From contig JAEZWF010000017.1 in assembly GCA_023420415.1 (NCBI GenBank), forward strand, positions 1-64,000: a stretch of DNA of 64,000 nucleotides, read 5' to 3'. Both the position numbers and the translations under genes were made by a program. Below, piece by piece: positions 17,557 to 26,135 of this stretch. This DNA comes from Actinomycetes bacterium (GTDB taxonomy: Bacteria > Actinomycetota > Actinomycetes > Actinomycetales > Dermatophilaceae). Numbering within the stretch: the first letter of the stretch is position 1; each line of letters begins with the position of its first letter. Under the pieces are notes generated by a model that was not told the DNA's origin, ran no database searches, and saw only the letters and a program-made list of their open reading frames with translations.

Positions 17557-18707
17557 TCCGCATCGGCATCGTCGGCCTCGGCAAGATGGGACTGTCCCAT
17601 CTGGCCATGTTCAAGGCCCACCCCGACGTGGATCTGGCCGGCGTCTGCGACTCCTCCGGCTACGTTCTCGATGTCCTGGGCAAGTACACTGGAGTGCCCA
17701 CGTACAAGGACTACGGCGAGATGATCCGGCGCACCGATCTGGATGCGGTGGTCATCGCGACACCTTCACACCTGCACGCCGCCATGGTGCGCACAGCGCT
17801 CGAAGCAGGTCTGCACGTCTTCTGCGAGAAGCCCTTCTGTCTCAACGACGCCGACGGCGAAGCCCTGACCAAGCTCGCCGCCGACCGCGGGCTCGTGACC
17901 CAGGTGGGCTACCACAACCGCTACGTCGGGTCGTTCGGCGAGGTCAAGCGACTGCTGGAGCTCGGTGCCATCGGTGAGGTGACGCACGGACTCGCGGAGG
18001 CTTACGGACCGGTGGTCCTCAAGCCCAAGGGCGGCACGTGGCGGAGCAAGAAGTCTGCCGGCGGTGGCTGCCTCTATGACTACGCCGCCCACCCCATCGA
18101 CCTTGTCACGTGGTACCTCGGCGCGCCCGACGGGGTGTCGGGTAGCCGGCTGAACAGCATCTTCTCGGCCGAGATCGACGACGAGGTGACGACCAGCATC
18201 CAGTACCCGGGAGACAGCACGGTGCAGGTCAGCGTCAACTGGTCGGACGAGTCCCAGCGCAAGATGACCACTCGCCTGACGCTCTGGGGCACCACCGGCC
18301 GGATCTTCGTCGACCGTCAGGAGATCCACGTCTACCTGCGTGACACCGCCACCGTGCCCGAGGGCTACCGCGTTGGTTGGAACGTGAAGTACACGACGGA
18401 ACTGACCGAACCGGTCTGGTACTACCTGCGTGGAGAGGAGTACTCCGCCCAAGTCGCTGACTTCGTCACGCGAGTTGCCGAAGGACGGCAGGAAGGCACC
18501 AACACCTTCGCCACAGCGGCGCGGACGGACAAGGTCCTCTCCCTCATCGCACGCGATGCCGCCTCCCCCGGTGGGCTCTCGTTCGACGATGGGGCGCCTG
18601 AGCGGGACGGAACACCCCTGCCGGGACGCGCGCCCGCCGGTTCCGCGGAGAAGCGACCGTTGTGGCGACGACGGCGGCCCCTGGTCGGTCAGGGGGGTGG
18701 CCGCTGA
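17553..18707 (+). CDS. Gfo/Idh/MocA family sugar oxidoreductase
   Basis: 384-residue NAD(P)-dependent dehydrogenase. It has an N-terminal Rossmann fold (RIGIVGLGKMGLSHLAMF), the family EKP motif (VFCEKPFCLND, near residue 92) and the catalytic region GGGCLYDYAAHPIDLVTWYLG (with conserved His) near residue 185. The C-terminal 45 residues are basic and Pro/Gly-rich, beyond the usual end of the family. In glycan loci such enzymes oxidise UDP-sugars or inositols at C3 or C2. It overlaps the next gene (TGATG), and the two are likely partners acting on the same metabolite. Confidence 0.88.
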   Translation: MIRIGIVGLGKMGLSHLAMFKAHPDVDLAGVCDSSGYVLDVLGKYTGVPTYKDYGEMIRRTDLDAVVIATPSHLHAAMVRTALEAGLHVFCEKPFCLNDADGEALTKLAADRGLVTQVGYHNRYVGSFGEVKRLLELGAIGEVTHGLAEAYGPVVLKPKGGTWRSKKSAGGGCLYDYAAHPIDLVTWYLGAPDGVSGSRLNSIFSAEIDDEVTTSIQYPGDSTVQVSVNWSDESQRKMTTRLTLWGTTGRIFVDRQEIHVYLRDTATVPEGYRVGWNVKYTTELTEPVWYYLRGEEYSAQVADFVTRVAEGRQEGTNTFATAARTDKVLSLIARDAASPGGLSFDDGAPERDGTPLPGRAPAGSAEKRPLWRRRRPLVGQGGGR

Positions 18708-19600
18708 TGCAGCGACTTCTCTTCGGGGACAACCAGTTCTTCGGCGTCAACCACATGTCGGAGGAGAAGGCCCGCGCCCAGGCGATGCGCTTCCAGGACC
18801 TCGACGCCGTCATGGAGGTGCTCGACGCGGCATACGACGAAGGCGTGCGCACCTTCATGTGCACGACCCACGACCGGGTCGCCGAGATCTGTGACCGGGT
18901 CCGGGCGAACCCCCAGCGCTACGCCGGGCAGGAGTTCTTTCCCTGTATGCCGTACGCGCACAAGTACGCCAACGCCATGACCGAGGACGGACCGCTGGGA
19001 GCAATCCGTCGGTTCTTGCCGGACGAGGGGTTCCTCAACGCTGCCGTGCGTGGCGGAAAGTCCTTGGCGGGCAAGGACATCGAGGGCATCGTGACCTTGT
19101 TGGTCGACGCTGAGATGACGATGTTCCGAGGCCTTCGGGCGCCCGTCATCTTCCTGCAGAACGTCGTGGTCGACCTCTTGCTCGGCCTGGGCTTCGACGA
19201 GGCGTTCCGCATCTTCGCCGACCACATCCACTCCAGGTACCAGGCCGAACCGGGCTTCATCACGATGAACCTGCCCCGGCTGCTCGACAGCCTCGACCGG
19301 GTCGGCGTGGAGAACCCCGTCGTGTGCTCCAACATCAACAAGCTCGGCTTCCGGATGTCAGGGGGCCTCGAGGAGTACGCCAGGGTGCTCGAGGAGCGCC
19401 AGTTCCGCTCCATCGCGATGTCGGTCTTCGCCTCGGGAGCCATCCCACCCCGCGAAGCCATCGAGTGGGTGTGCGCGCAACCAAACCTCGAGTCGATCGT
19501 CTTCGGCGCATCCAGCCGCCGGAACATCGCGTCGACGCGGGAGTTGGTCGACGAGTTCTGGCCCGCCGCAAGGCCCGTCCACAACGCGACCAGCGCCTGA
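18707..19600 (+). CDS. Conserved protein of unknown function, barrel-like
   Basis: 297 residues, soluble, no signal peptide. I do not recognise the family with certainty. The N-terminus LLFGDNQFFGVNHMSEEKA is distinctive. Alternating strands and helices such as VLDAAYDEGVRTFMCTTHD, VIFLQNVVVDLLLGLGFDE, AIPPREAIEWVCAQP and the ending IVFGASSRRNIASTREL recall TIM-barrel proteins of the aldo/keto reductase kind, whose last strand reads vGas. The aldo/keto reductase Tyr/Lys/His tetrad is not evident. It overlaps the Gfo/Idh/MocA gene upstream, so it may act on that enzyme's product, for example as an isomerase, aldolase or reductase. This is inference from position only. Confidence 0.6.
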   Translation: MQRLLFGDNQFFGVNHMSEEKARAQAMRFQDLDAVMEVLDAAYDEGVRTFMCTTHDRVAEICDRVRANPQRYAGQEFFPCMPYAHKYANAMTEDGPLGAIRRFLPDEGFLNAAVRGGKSLAGKDIEGIVTLLVDAEMTMFRGLRAPVIFLQNVVVDLLLGLGFDEAFRIFADHIHSRYQAEPGFITMNLPRLLDSLDRVGVENPVVCSNINKLGFRMSGGLEEYARVLEERQFRSIAMSVFASGAIPPREAIEWVCAQPNLESIVFGASSRRNIASTRELVDEFWPAARPVHNATSA

Positions 19601-19608
19601 GGTCACCG

Positions 19609-20694
19609 GTGCGTGTCCTGTTCGATGCCTACTGGTGGGAAGAAGGCCCTCCCTCTGGTCGCAACGTGGTGCGCTCGTTGCTGACGGCGTGGGCCGAACG
19701 GTTCGATGAGGACACCATCGTAGCGGGGGTGCCGGTCCAGGACCTGGATGCCGCCAGCCGCAGCCTGCCCTCGACTGTGCGGCCGCTCGGGCTGCGGTTG
19801 CGCCCACACGCCGCTGCGGCGAGTGTCGAGCTCGCGACCATCGCGCGTCGCCACCACCCCGACCTCACGGTGGCGCAGAACTTCACTCCCGTGTGGGGGC
19901 GCAGCGCAGTCTTCCTCCACGACGTCCTCTTCCAGTCCAACCCCGAGTGGTTCACCCCCGCGGAGCGCGCCTACTTCGCCGCCATGCCCTGGCTCGCACG
20001 ACGGGCTGCCGTAGTCCTCACGTCGTCACAGGCAGAGGCCGAGCGGATAACCCGGCACAACCCGCGGCTCCGTCCCACGCCCGTGGGCCTCGGCCTCAGT
20101 CCCGCGCTGGTCCAGGGACCGGAGCGGCCGCCGGTGGGTGTGGAAGACCTGTCTGGTTTCGTCCTCAGTGCGGGCCGGCTGAACGTGCGCAAGAACCTCG
20201 AGCGGACCGTTGCCGCTGCCGCCCGCAGCCGTGAGGTTCACCCACTGCGTCCGCTCCTGGTGGTCGGTGAGTCCCAAGGTCGCACCGAGAGCTCCACCAA
20301 CGCCGGGTCCGCGACGAGCGATGGCACAGTCCGCATGCTCGGCCACCTTCCGGATGAAGAGCTGCGTTGGCTCTACCGGCATGCCGACCTCTTCGCTTTT
20401 CTTTCGCTCGACGAGGGCTACGGCCTGCCACCGCTCGAGGCTCGCGCCAATGGGTGCCCGGTGCTGGCCAGTGACATTCCAGTGCTGCGGGAAACCCTTG
20501 GCGCAGAAGCGGAATTCGTGGATCCGACGGACGTCGAGGCCATCGCCGACGCCATGGACCGCGCACTCGTGCGTCCTGCCGACGGCAGCCGCAGCGCTAG
20601 GGTTCGACAACCCAGCCTGCTCTCACCCGACTGGAACACCGTCGTCGAACGCATCCGCGCCGCGGCACAGCAGCCAGCCGAGGTTCCACGATGA
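19609..20694 (+). CDS. Glycosyltransferase family 4
   Basis: 361-residue GT-B enzyme. The N-terminal half lacks a strong family mark (VRVLFDAYWWEEGPPSGRNVV), while the C-terminal half has FVLSAGRLNVRKNLERTV and the nucleotide-sugar motif LSLDEGYGLPPLEARANGCPVLASDIPVLRE, typical of mannosyl/rhamnosyl GT4 enzymes. GTG 19609 is supported by GAGG 6 nt upstream, and upstream codons would read through the end of the previous gene in another frame. It is coupled to the acyltransferase by ATGA. It probably adds a sugar to the repeat unit. Confidence 0.9.
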   Translation: MRVLFDAYWWEEGPPSGRNVVRSLLTAWAERFDEDTIVAGVPVQDLDAASRSLPSTVRPLGLRLRPHAAAASVELATIARRHHPDLTVAQNFTPVWGRSAVFLHDVLFQSNPEWFTPAERAYFAAMPWLARRAAVVLTSSQAEAERITRHNPRLRPTPVGLGLSPALVQGPERPPVGVEDLSGFVLSAGRLNVRKNLERTVAAAARSREVHPLRPLLVVGESQGRTESSTNAGSATSDGTVRMLGHLPDEELRWLYRHADLFAFLSLDEGYGLPPLEARANGCPVLASDIPVLRETLGAEAEFVDPTDVEAIADAMDRALVRPADGSRSARVRQPSLLSPDWNTVVERIRAAAQQPAEVPR

Positions 20695-21380
20695 TCGATG
20701 ACGTCTTGAGGCGTGCCTACCAGACACTTCGTGGTCGTGAGCTGCCGTCGGAGACCCCGCCGTCGTTGATGCTCGCGCTGGCCCGCGAGAAAGGGACTGA
20801 CCTCGCGCGAGGCACTGCCGCTGCTCGTCGGTATGCCGCGTGTGGTGGTTTGCACCTCCGTGGCGCGCGCACGGTCGTGCGCTATCCCCAAGGGCTGTGG
20901 GTTGGCAAGGGCGTGATCTTCGCGTCCGACGTCGTGGTCGAAGCCTTCTCCGAGCGGGGTGTGAGCCTGGGCGACCGGGTCACGGTGGCGCGCGGTGCAT
21001 CGTTGCTGGCGTCCGGGGTGATCCGGGAGCCGGGGGTCGGAATCAGGGTCGGCCCGGACACGGCGATAGGCATGCACAACGTCATCTGGGGTCAGGGGGG
21101 TGTCACGATCGGCCGTGACTGCCTCCTCGGCCCGCAGGTGCTGATGGTGAGCGAGAACCACACCTACGCGGACGCATCGCGGCCCGTGCGGGAGCAGCCG
21201 GGCAACCGCGCCTCCATCACCATCGGCGACGACTGCTGGTTGGGTGCTGGGGTGAAAGTGCTCGCGGGAGTCACCATTGGAGACCGGTGCATCGTCGGTG
21301 CCGGAGCGGTCGTGACGACCGATCTGGCGCCCGGCTCGATCGCCGTGGGGGTGCCGGCCCGGGTGGTCGGGCAGCGCTGA
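20691..21380 (+). CDS. Hexapeptide-repeat (left-handed beta-helix) acyltransferase
   Basis: 229 residues, O- or N-acetyltransferase of the LbH family. Isoleucine/valine-spaced hexapeptide coils start at about residue 60 (LWVGKGVIFASDVVVEAFS), run through GVGIRVGPDTAIGMHNVIWG and end with the catalytic-loop pattern SENHTYADASRPVREQPG, then ITIGDDCWLGAGVKVLAGV and IVGAGAVVTTDLAPGSIAVG. The His in SENHTY is the usual catalytic base. It decorates a sugar of the polymer with acetyl or a similar group. It is the last gene of the plus-strand arm; its stop lies 9 bp from the stop of the convergent methyltransferase gene. Confidence 0.92.
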   Translation: MIDDVLRRAYQTLRGRELPSETPPSLMLALAREKGTDLARGTAAARRYAACGGLHLRGARTVVRYPQGLWVGKGVIFASDVVVEAFSERGVSLGDRVTVARGASLLASGVIREPGVGIRVGPDTAIGMHNVIWGQGGVTIGRDCLLGPQVLMVSENHTYADASRPVREQPGNRASITIGDDCWLGAGVKVLAGVTIGDRCIVGAGAVVTTDLAPGSIAVGVPARVVGQR

Positions 21381-21389
21381 GCCCCAGCC

Positions 21390-22253
21390 TCAGCCGCGCC
21401 GCGACAAGCGCACCGACGTGACCAGGTCGCTGATCTCCGGCCTCTGGTCAGTCTCCTCGACTACCACGAACCGGTCATCGCGACGCTGGTAGAGCCCTGA
21501 CCGCTCGGCGATGCCCTGGACGCGTGGGTTGTCCACCAGCAGGAAGTAGCCGCCGGACGCGAGAGAGGACAAGACGGCGCGCAGGCCGAGGCTGATCTGC
21601 GATTCGCTGAAGTAGAGCAGTCGCAAGAGATTGGCGACCTTGATGACCTGGGGCTCACCTGGCCACAGCGTGAAGATGTCATGCTCGGCAAACCTGATCC
21701 TCGCATCCCGCTCCATGGCGCTGCGTACCTCGGGATTGAGCAAGACCACTCGCCGGCCAGGGTCAGATCGACGTGCTGCCCGGATTGTTGGACGTAACAC
21801 GCGGGCAACCATCGGTGACATCGACGGCCACGCCAGGAGTCGTCGGCTCACGACCAGGACGCAGATGTCATCTCCGTCGAAAAAGAAGGTCAACCCCCTC
21901 CACCGACGAACGGTGGTCACGAGGTATCGGTCAGCAAGGGTGAACGAACCGAAGTCGCCGACGGCACGGATGAGATCCAGGGAGGTCGATCCGTCCGATG
22001 CGCCGATATCGACGATGTTCGCGCCCGCGAGTGGCACGTGCCGCATCAGGAGCTGGTCGCCAAGAGGGTGGCGCGAGCTGCCAGTGATCTTGAAGGTTCC
22101 CCCGAAATAGAAGGCCTTCATTGCCTCCCGAAAGGCCGCAGCCGAGGCACTCGGATCGACCACCGCCGTGGGATCACTCCACGTGAAGCGACGCAGCACC
22201 TTCTCGAGCCGCTCCGGCCATGCACCCCTGATCAATCTGACTGGTGCCAGCAC
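21390..22253 (-). CDS. SAM-dependent methyltransferase-like protein
   Basis: 287 residues. A class I SAM-binding motif NIVDIGASDGSTSLDLI lies near residue 95, with an acidic motif and DNPRV segments further on (YFLLVDNPRVQGIAE). It resembles small-molecule or sugar O-methyltransferases, so methylation of the glycan is a reasonable guess. The start is GTG 22253: GGAG sits 6 nt upstream, and the two preceding bases separate it from the TAA of the GT2 gene. Longer in-frame starts upstream would overlap the GT2 coding frame. It is the last gene of the minus-strand arm and has somewhat lower GC and more varied codons than the housekeeping genes. Confidence 0.75.
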   Translation of the reverse strand: MLAPVRLIRGAWPERLEKVLRRFTWSDPTAVVDPSASAAAFREAMKAFYFGGTFKITGSSRHPLGDQLLMRHVPLAGANIVDIGASDGSTSLDLIRAVGDFGSFTLADRYLVTTVRRWRGLTFFFDGDDICVLVVSRRLLAWPSMSPMVARVLRPTIRAARRSDPGRRVVLLNPEVRSAMERDARIRFAEHDIFTLWPGEPQVIKVANLLRLLYFSESQISLGLRAVLSSLASGGYFLLVDNPRVQGIAERSGLYQRRDDRFVVVEETDQRPEISDLVTSVRLSRRG

Positions 22254-22255
22254 TG

Positions 22256-23242
22256 TTATCTCCCGTCCTGCTCGTTCAGCGGCGCAGTGGAAGCGCGCCT
22301 CGCGGCATACTCCTGGTGCAGGTGTCCAGCCGAGCCAGCGACCATGCCGGCGCCCCGCAGGGCAGTGCAAAGGCCTCGGCCCTGATGACGCGGCGACGAG
22401 AGCGCGAACCCCATCGCGGCACGCGCCAAGCCGGCAACGACCCGCACCGCGCCCCGCCCTGCCATCGCCACCCTAGCCGGGGTTGCCCTCCAGCCGGCCC
22501 GTTCCCGCAGGTCCACCGCGGCCCGAATCGACCCTTGGCTCCAGGCTCGCTCGAAGATCCATCTGCGAGTGGCGCGCTGCGCGGGAACCGGGTCGTATGC
22601 AATCGATTCGTCGCACCAGGTGATGCGACCGCCTGCGCGGACCAGGTCCCGGGTGAACGCGACGTCTTCACCACCACCGAGGGCGAAGCGCTCATCGAAG
22701 CGGACTCCGCGAAGGTGGATCTGGCGCAGGTCGAGCAGGAGGTTGCCGGAAGCTGCCACTGGAACGCAGGTACCCGTGGGCATGCTCGGCCGCTCCCAGA
22801 AATCGCCCGCCTCGAGCCATGGGTCCAACGCGTCCTGGAACACAGCCACGACGCGGCCCGCGACGGCGGCGCTGCCAGACACCGACCAGGCGGCCAAGAG
22901 TGCCGCCAGCCATGCCTTGTCGGGGCGCTCGTCGTCGTCGATGAACACCAAAAGGTCTGTGCCTGCCTCCTCCATGGCCCGGTTGCGGGCCGCCGCGATG
23001 CCCGGACGCGGCTCCGACACATAGCGCACTCCCGGTCGGTCGGCGCACAAGGCCCATGCGCTCTGCTGCGGGTCGTTGTCGACGACTAGCACTCCCACAG
23101 CGAACAGCGGCGCGACGCTCGAGTTGTCAAGTTGATCGAGTTCCTGCAGGAGATGCGTCAACTGAGGCACGCGCTTGAAGGTGGGTATGGCGATCGCCAC
23201 CGTGTACTGCCGGCTCGACAGCTCCGCCGTTGGCTCCACCAA
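22256..23242 (-). CDS. Glycosyltransferase family 2
   Basis: 328-residue GT-A enzyme. Residues 12-25 hold the opening strand (YTVAIAIPTFKRVPQ); GVLVVDNDP and the DxD-type motif DLLVFIDDDERPDKAW follow. The acceptor loop FALGGGEDVAFTRDLVRAGG carries the catalytic ED. The C-terminal 60 residues are amphipathic and may touch the membrane. The start is uncertain: TTG 23242 lies 10 nt from GGAGG and directly follows the TAG of the kinase gene, whereas GTG 23239 is one codon further in. It forms part of the minus-strand glycan operon. Confidence 0.9.
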   Translation of the reverse strand: MVEPTAELSSRQYTVAIAIPTFKRVPQLTHLLQELDQLDNSSVAPLFAVGVLVVDNDPQQSAWALCADRPGVRYVSEPRPGIAAARNRAMEEAGTDLLVFIDDDERPDKAWLAALLAAWSVSGSAAVAGRVVAVFQDALDPWLEAGDFWERPSMPTGTCVPVAASGNLLLDLRQIHLRGVRFDERFALGGGEDVAFTRDLVRAGGRITWCDESIAYDPVPAQRATRRWIFERAWSQGSIRAAVDLRERAGWRATPARVAMAGRGAVRVVAGLARAAMGFALSSPRHQGRGLCTALRGAGMVAGSAGHLHQEYAARRASTAPLNEQDGR

Positions 23243-24754
23243 CTATCGCCCGCCTCCTGCACGGCTGTCCGCCGCCTGCCAGGCAGGGCCCTTGTCCGGT
23301 GCGGTGCCGTGGCTTGGGGGTGTCGCCGGTGACATCTGAGGAGTCGGCATGGCCGGGCTGGCGTGGCCGGGTTTCGCTTCGACCGGGCGTGTAGAACGAC
23401 GGGCCCACAGAGGTGACTTGGCCTGACGGTATGAGTAGTAGGGGCTTCGGCCCTTCGACTTCACGGCATTCAGTACCACCCCGAGGACTGGCACATCGAC
23501 CTGTTCGACGGAGCGAAGCGCGTCCTCGAACTCGGCTTGATGGACCTTTCCGGCCCTCGCCACGAGTAGTACACCACTCGTCTCCGGAGCCAAGAGGGCC
23601 GTGTCGGTGACAGGAAGGAGCGGGGCCGCGTCGACGACGACTACGTCGTATCCCGACCGAGCTTCCTTAAGGAAGTCAGCCATCTGTGAGGATCCCAGAA
23701 GGACACTGGGATTGGGCGGGATGTCGCCCGACGTGATGACGTCAAGGGTGTCGGCGCCGAGCGGCTGAATCAGCTCGCGCATCGTTGCCTCACCCATGAG
23801 CAGGCTGGTCAGTCCGACGTTACCGATGAGCCCGAGCTTGTCAGCAAACGAGGGACGGCGAAGGTCGGCCTCAACTAGCAAGACCCGCTTCTTCGCCTCA
23901 GCGAGAGCCAGGGCGAGGTTGATGGCCGTGGTCGACTTGCCCTCCCCTGGCAGTGCTGAGGTAACGGTGAGCACCAGCGTGCCCTTACCTACGCCGATGA
24001 AACCGAGATTGGTCGCGACCCGGCGGTACGACTCGGCTGTAGGAGTGTGCTGGTGGTCACGCATCGCCAAGTCACCCTGGCCCATTTTGGCCCAACGAAC
24101 CTCACCCAGCAGAGGTGTGTCGAAGAGCGCAAGGTCTGAGGACTCCCTGACCCGGGTGTCCAGTCGTGACCTGGCGAGCACGAGGACGATGCCCAGCGCC
24201 AGCCCACCCACGAAGCCGGCAGCTCCATTTCGCCGAGTGTTGGGAGAACTCGGAAAGCGAGGCGTCTGCGCATGCGCAGTAATGGTCGCCTCGATGGTGC
24301 TGCGTCCCGCTGCGTCGCGGGGCGCGAGCGCCACGACGCGGGTGCGGACCTCTCCGGCCAGCTCCTCGGCGATCCCCTGCGCCTGTCGTGCGCTGGGGTC
24401 GCTCGCGGTCAGGTTGAGCAGGACCGTGTCCTTGTTGGCCTTCGCTTCGATGGACTTGGCAAGCTGAGCCGGCGTCGTGTCGAGACCGAGCGTCTTGATC
24501 ACCGAGTCGAGCACGACGGGCTGGGTCGCGAGCTCGGCATAGGACAGCATCTGGCTCTGGGTGTAGGTCGAGCCGGAGTTGAGGTCGGTGCCCGAAGTCC
24601 CCGTCGGCAAACTGAAGTAGAGAGTAGACGTGGATCGGTAGATGGGCGTCGAAGTCATGGACCACGCGACGATGCCCCCTGCCACGGCCAGCGTGACGAG
24701 GGCGACAAGCCACCACTGCTTTCGCAGTGCCTGCAGGTAGTCGCGCATGGTCAT
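23243..24754 (-). CDS. Wzz/BY-kinase: polysaccharide co-polymerase with tyrosine autokinase domain
   Basis: 503-residue single-chain protein controlling polymer length and export. The Wzz domain is bounded by TM1 at about 13-31 (WWLVALVTLAVAGGIVAW) and TM2 near 180-196. The cytoplasmic bacterial tyrosine kinase has Walker A ALPGEGKSTTAINLA (near 270), Walker A' VLLVEADLRRP and Walker B YDVVVVDAAPLLPVTD. The C-terminus has only a small tyrosine cluster (SPYYSYRQ) and then a Pro-rich tail. No cognate tyrosine phosphatase gene is in the window. The start is ATG 24754 after GGGAG; upstream in-frame codons up to 24865 are not supported. Confidence 0.92.
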   Translation of the reverse strand: MTMRDYLQALRKQWWLVALVTLAVAGGIVAWSMTSTPIYRSTSTLYFSLPTGTSGTDLNSGSTYTQSQMLSYAELATQPVVLDSVIKTLGLDTTPAQLAKSIEAKANKDTVLLNLTASDPSARQAQGIAEELAGEVRTRVVALAPRDAAGRSTIEATITAHAQTPRFPSSPNTRRNGAAGFVGGLALGIVLVLARSRLDTRVRESSDLALFDTPLLGEVRWAKMGQGDLAMRDHQHTPTAESYRRVATNLGFIGVGKGTLVLTVTSALPGEGKSTTAINLALALAEAKKRVLLVEADLRRPSFADKLGLIGNVGLTSLLMGEATMRELIQPLGADTLDVITSGDIPPNPSVLLGSSQMADFLKEARSGYDVVVVDAAPLLPVTDTALLAPETSGVLLVARAGKVHQAEFEDALRSVEQVDVPVLGVVLNAVKSKGRSPYYSYRQAKSPLWARRSTRPVEAKPGHASPAMPTPQMSPATPPSHGTAPDKGPAWQAADSRAGGGR

Positions 24755-24800
24755 GTTCGAGGCTCCCTCCTCACCCGTCCTCAACAGCGTGCCCAGTTCC

Positions 24801-26135
24801 TCACCCTCGCCGACCGATGTCGACCAGGCCCCCTGTGCCGCGGGCTTGCGCCCGGGGCTGGGCATTGCGGTTCAGTGTACGTGGCACGGCTTCCTGACGT
24901 GGGCTTTCGTCCCCATTTCCCCGTTCCTGCTGACTGGTCACCGCCAGCCCGATGCAGAACCACAGAAAGATCGAGTACTGGGTGATCAGGGCCACGTTGA
25001 GGTAGGCGGGCAGGAGCGCGACCACCGCGACCGTTGCCGGGGTGGCTCGGCCCAGGAGAACCGCCCAGGCTCCTGTCAGGTAGAGCCCGATCACGACCAC
25101 CAGAGCGATGGCACCGTAAGTGAGGCCAAGCAGAAGCACCGCGCTGTCGATGGACTGGAAGCCTGAGAACAACAGGGACCCATTGGCGTTGATGGTGGCC
25201 GACCCGCTGATGCCGAAGACGCTGACCTGGGACAGGAGCGGGCCGATGTCCAGGCGGTAGGACGAGCTGTCTGTCGCCTCGCTGCCGGCTTGCGCGAACA
25301 CCCGGAGCACGACGGGAGTCACGAGGACCGCCCCGACCACCAGCAGCGTGAGCAGGGTGGCCCGCACCTTCACGGAGATGAGCCGACCTTGGGTGAGCAG
25401 AGTCAGGACAAGGCCGACCAGAACGCACGCGATGGCGATCCGGCTGAGCGTGCACACCGCGGCCAGCGAGATGACGAGCACCATGACAACCCTTACCCAT
25501 CCGCGAAACCGCGAGGCCAGGACCATGGGCACCGACAGGGCCAGCACTGCGCCAAGGGCGATCGAGTGGCCGAAGGCGCCCTCGACACGCAGCTGGCCGC
25601 CACGTTCCTGCAGTGGTCCCCAGACGGCATACGAGTCGCCAAAAGCCAGGAGCACGAATGGGTTCACCCCTGTCGCGAACTCGGCGAGCGCCCCCATTGC
25701 CACGAGTGTGAAGACGACGGCGATGGCACCGTAGACCCAGCGCACGCCTAGCGCGCGAGGGACGACCCTGCCGAGCAGGTAGCCGACGCCCCACTCGACC
25801 ACGACCAGGACTGCCGTCGTGAGCGTTCCGTATCCCAGGGCGTAGGCGACCGTGCCGATGAGGATCAGGAAGGCGACCATCCAGTCTGCGACCGCCACCC
25901 GCCGAAACGACACCGGCAGCAGGGCCGCGAGCACCAACAGCCCAGCAGCGCTGGCCGGCGAAAGGCTGATGATGACGAACTTGACGGCGAGCCAGTAGGG
26001 AACGAAGGCAACGACCAAGAGCCACGAAACGCCGGCCGCCCTGGGCCACTGCCGGAAGCAGACGAACGCCACCGAAGCCAGCCCGACGGCAGCCACGAGC
26101 AGGGCGAGGGTGTCGGGCTCCACGAGGCCGGTCAT
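24801..26135 (-). CDS. O-antigen polymerase/ligase-like membrane protein (Wzy role)
   Basis: 444 residues with about eleven to twelve hydrophobic helices and a periplasm-facing loop (near residues 175-195, SYAVWGPLQERGGQLRVEG) of the kind found in Wzy/WaaL proteins. The cytoplasmic tail is basic. Sequence conservation in this family is low, so the call rests on topology and on position next to Wzx and Wzz genes. It would polymerise lipid-linked repeat units on the outer face. ATG 26135 overlaps the stop of the upstream glycosyltransferase (ATGA). Confidence 0.8.
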   Translation of the reverse strand: MTGLVEPDTLALLVAAVGLASVAFVCFRQWPRAAGVSWLLVVAFVPYWLAVKFVIISLSPASAAGLLVLAALLPVSFRRVAVADWMVAFLILIGTVAYALGYGTLTTAVLVVVEWGVGYLLGRVVPRALGVRWVYGAIAVVFTLVAMGALAEFATGVNPFVLLAFGDSYAVWGPLQERGGQLRVEGAFGHSIALGAVLALSVPMVLASRFRGWVRVVMVLVISLAAVCTLSRIAIACVLVGLVLTLLTQGRLISVKVRATLLTLLVVGAVLVTPVVLRVFAQAGSEATDSSSYRLDIGPLLSQVSVFGISGSATINANGSLLFSGFQSIDSAVLLLGLTYGAIALVVVIGLYLTGAWAVLLGRATPATVAVVALLPAYLNVALITQYSIFLWFCIGLAVTSQQERGNGDESPRQEAVPRTLNRNAQPRAQARGTGGLVDIGRRG

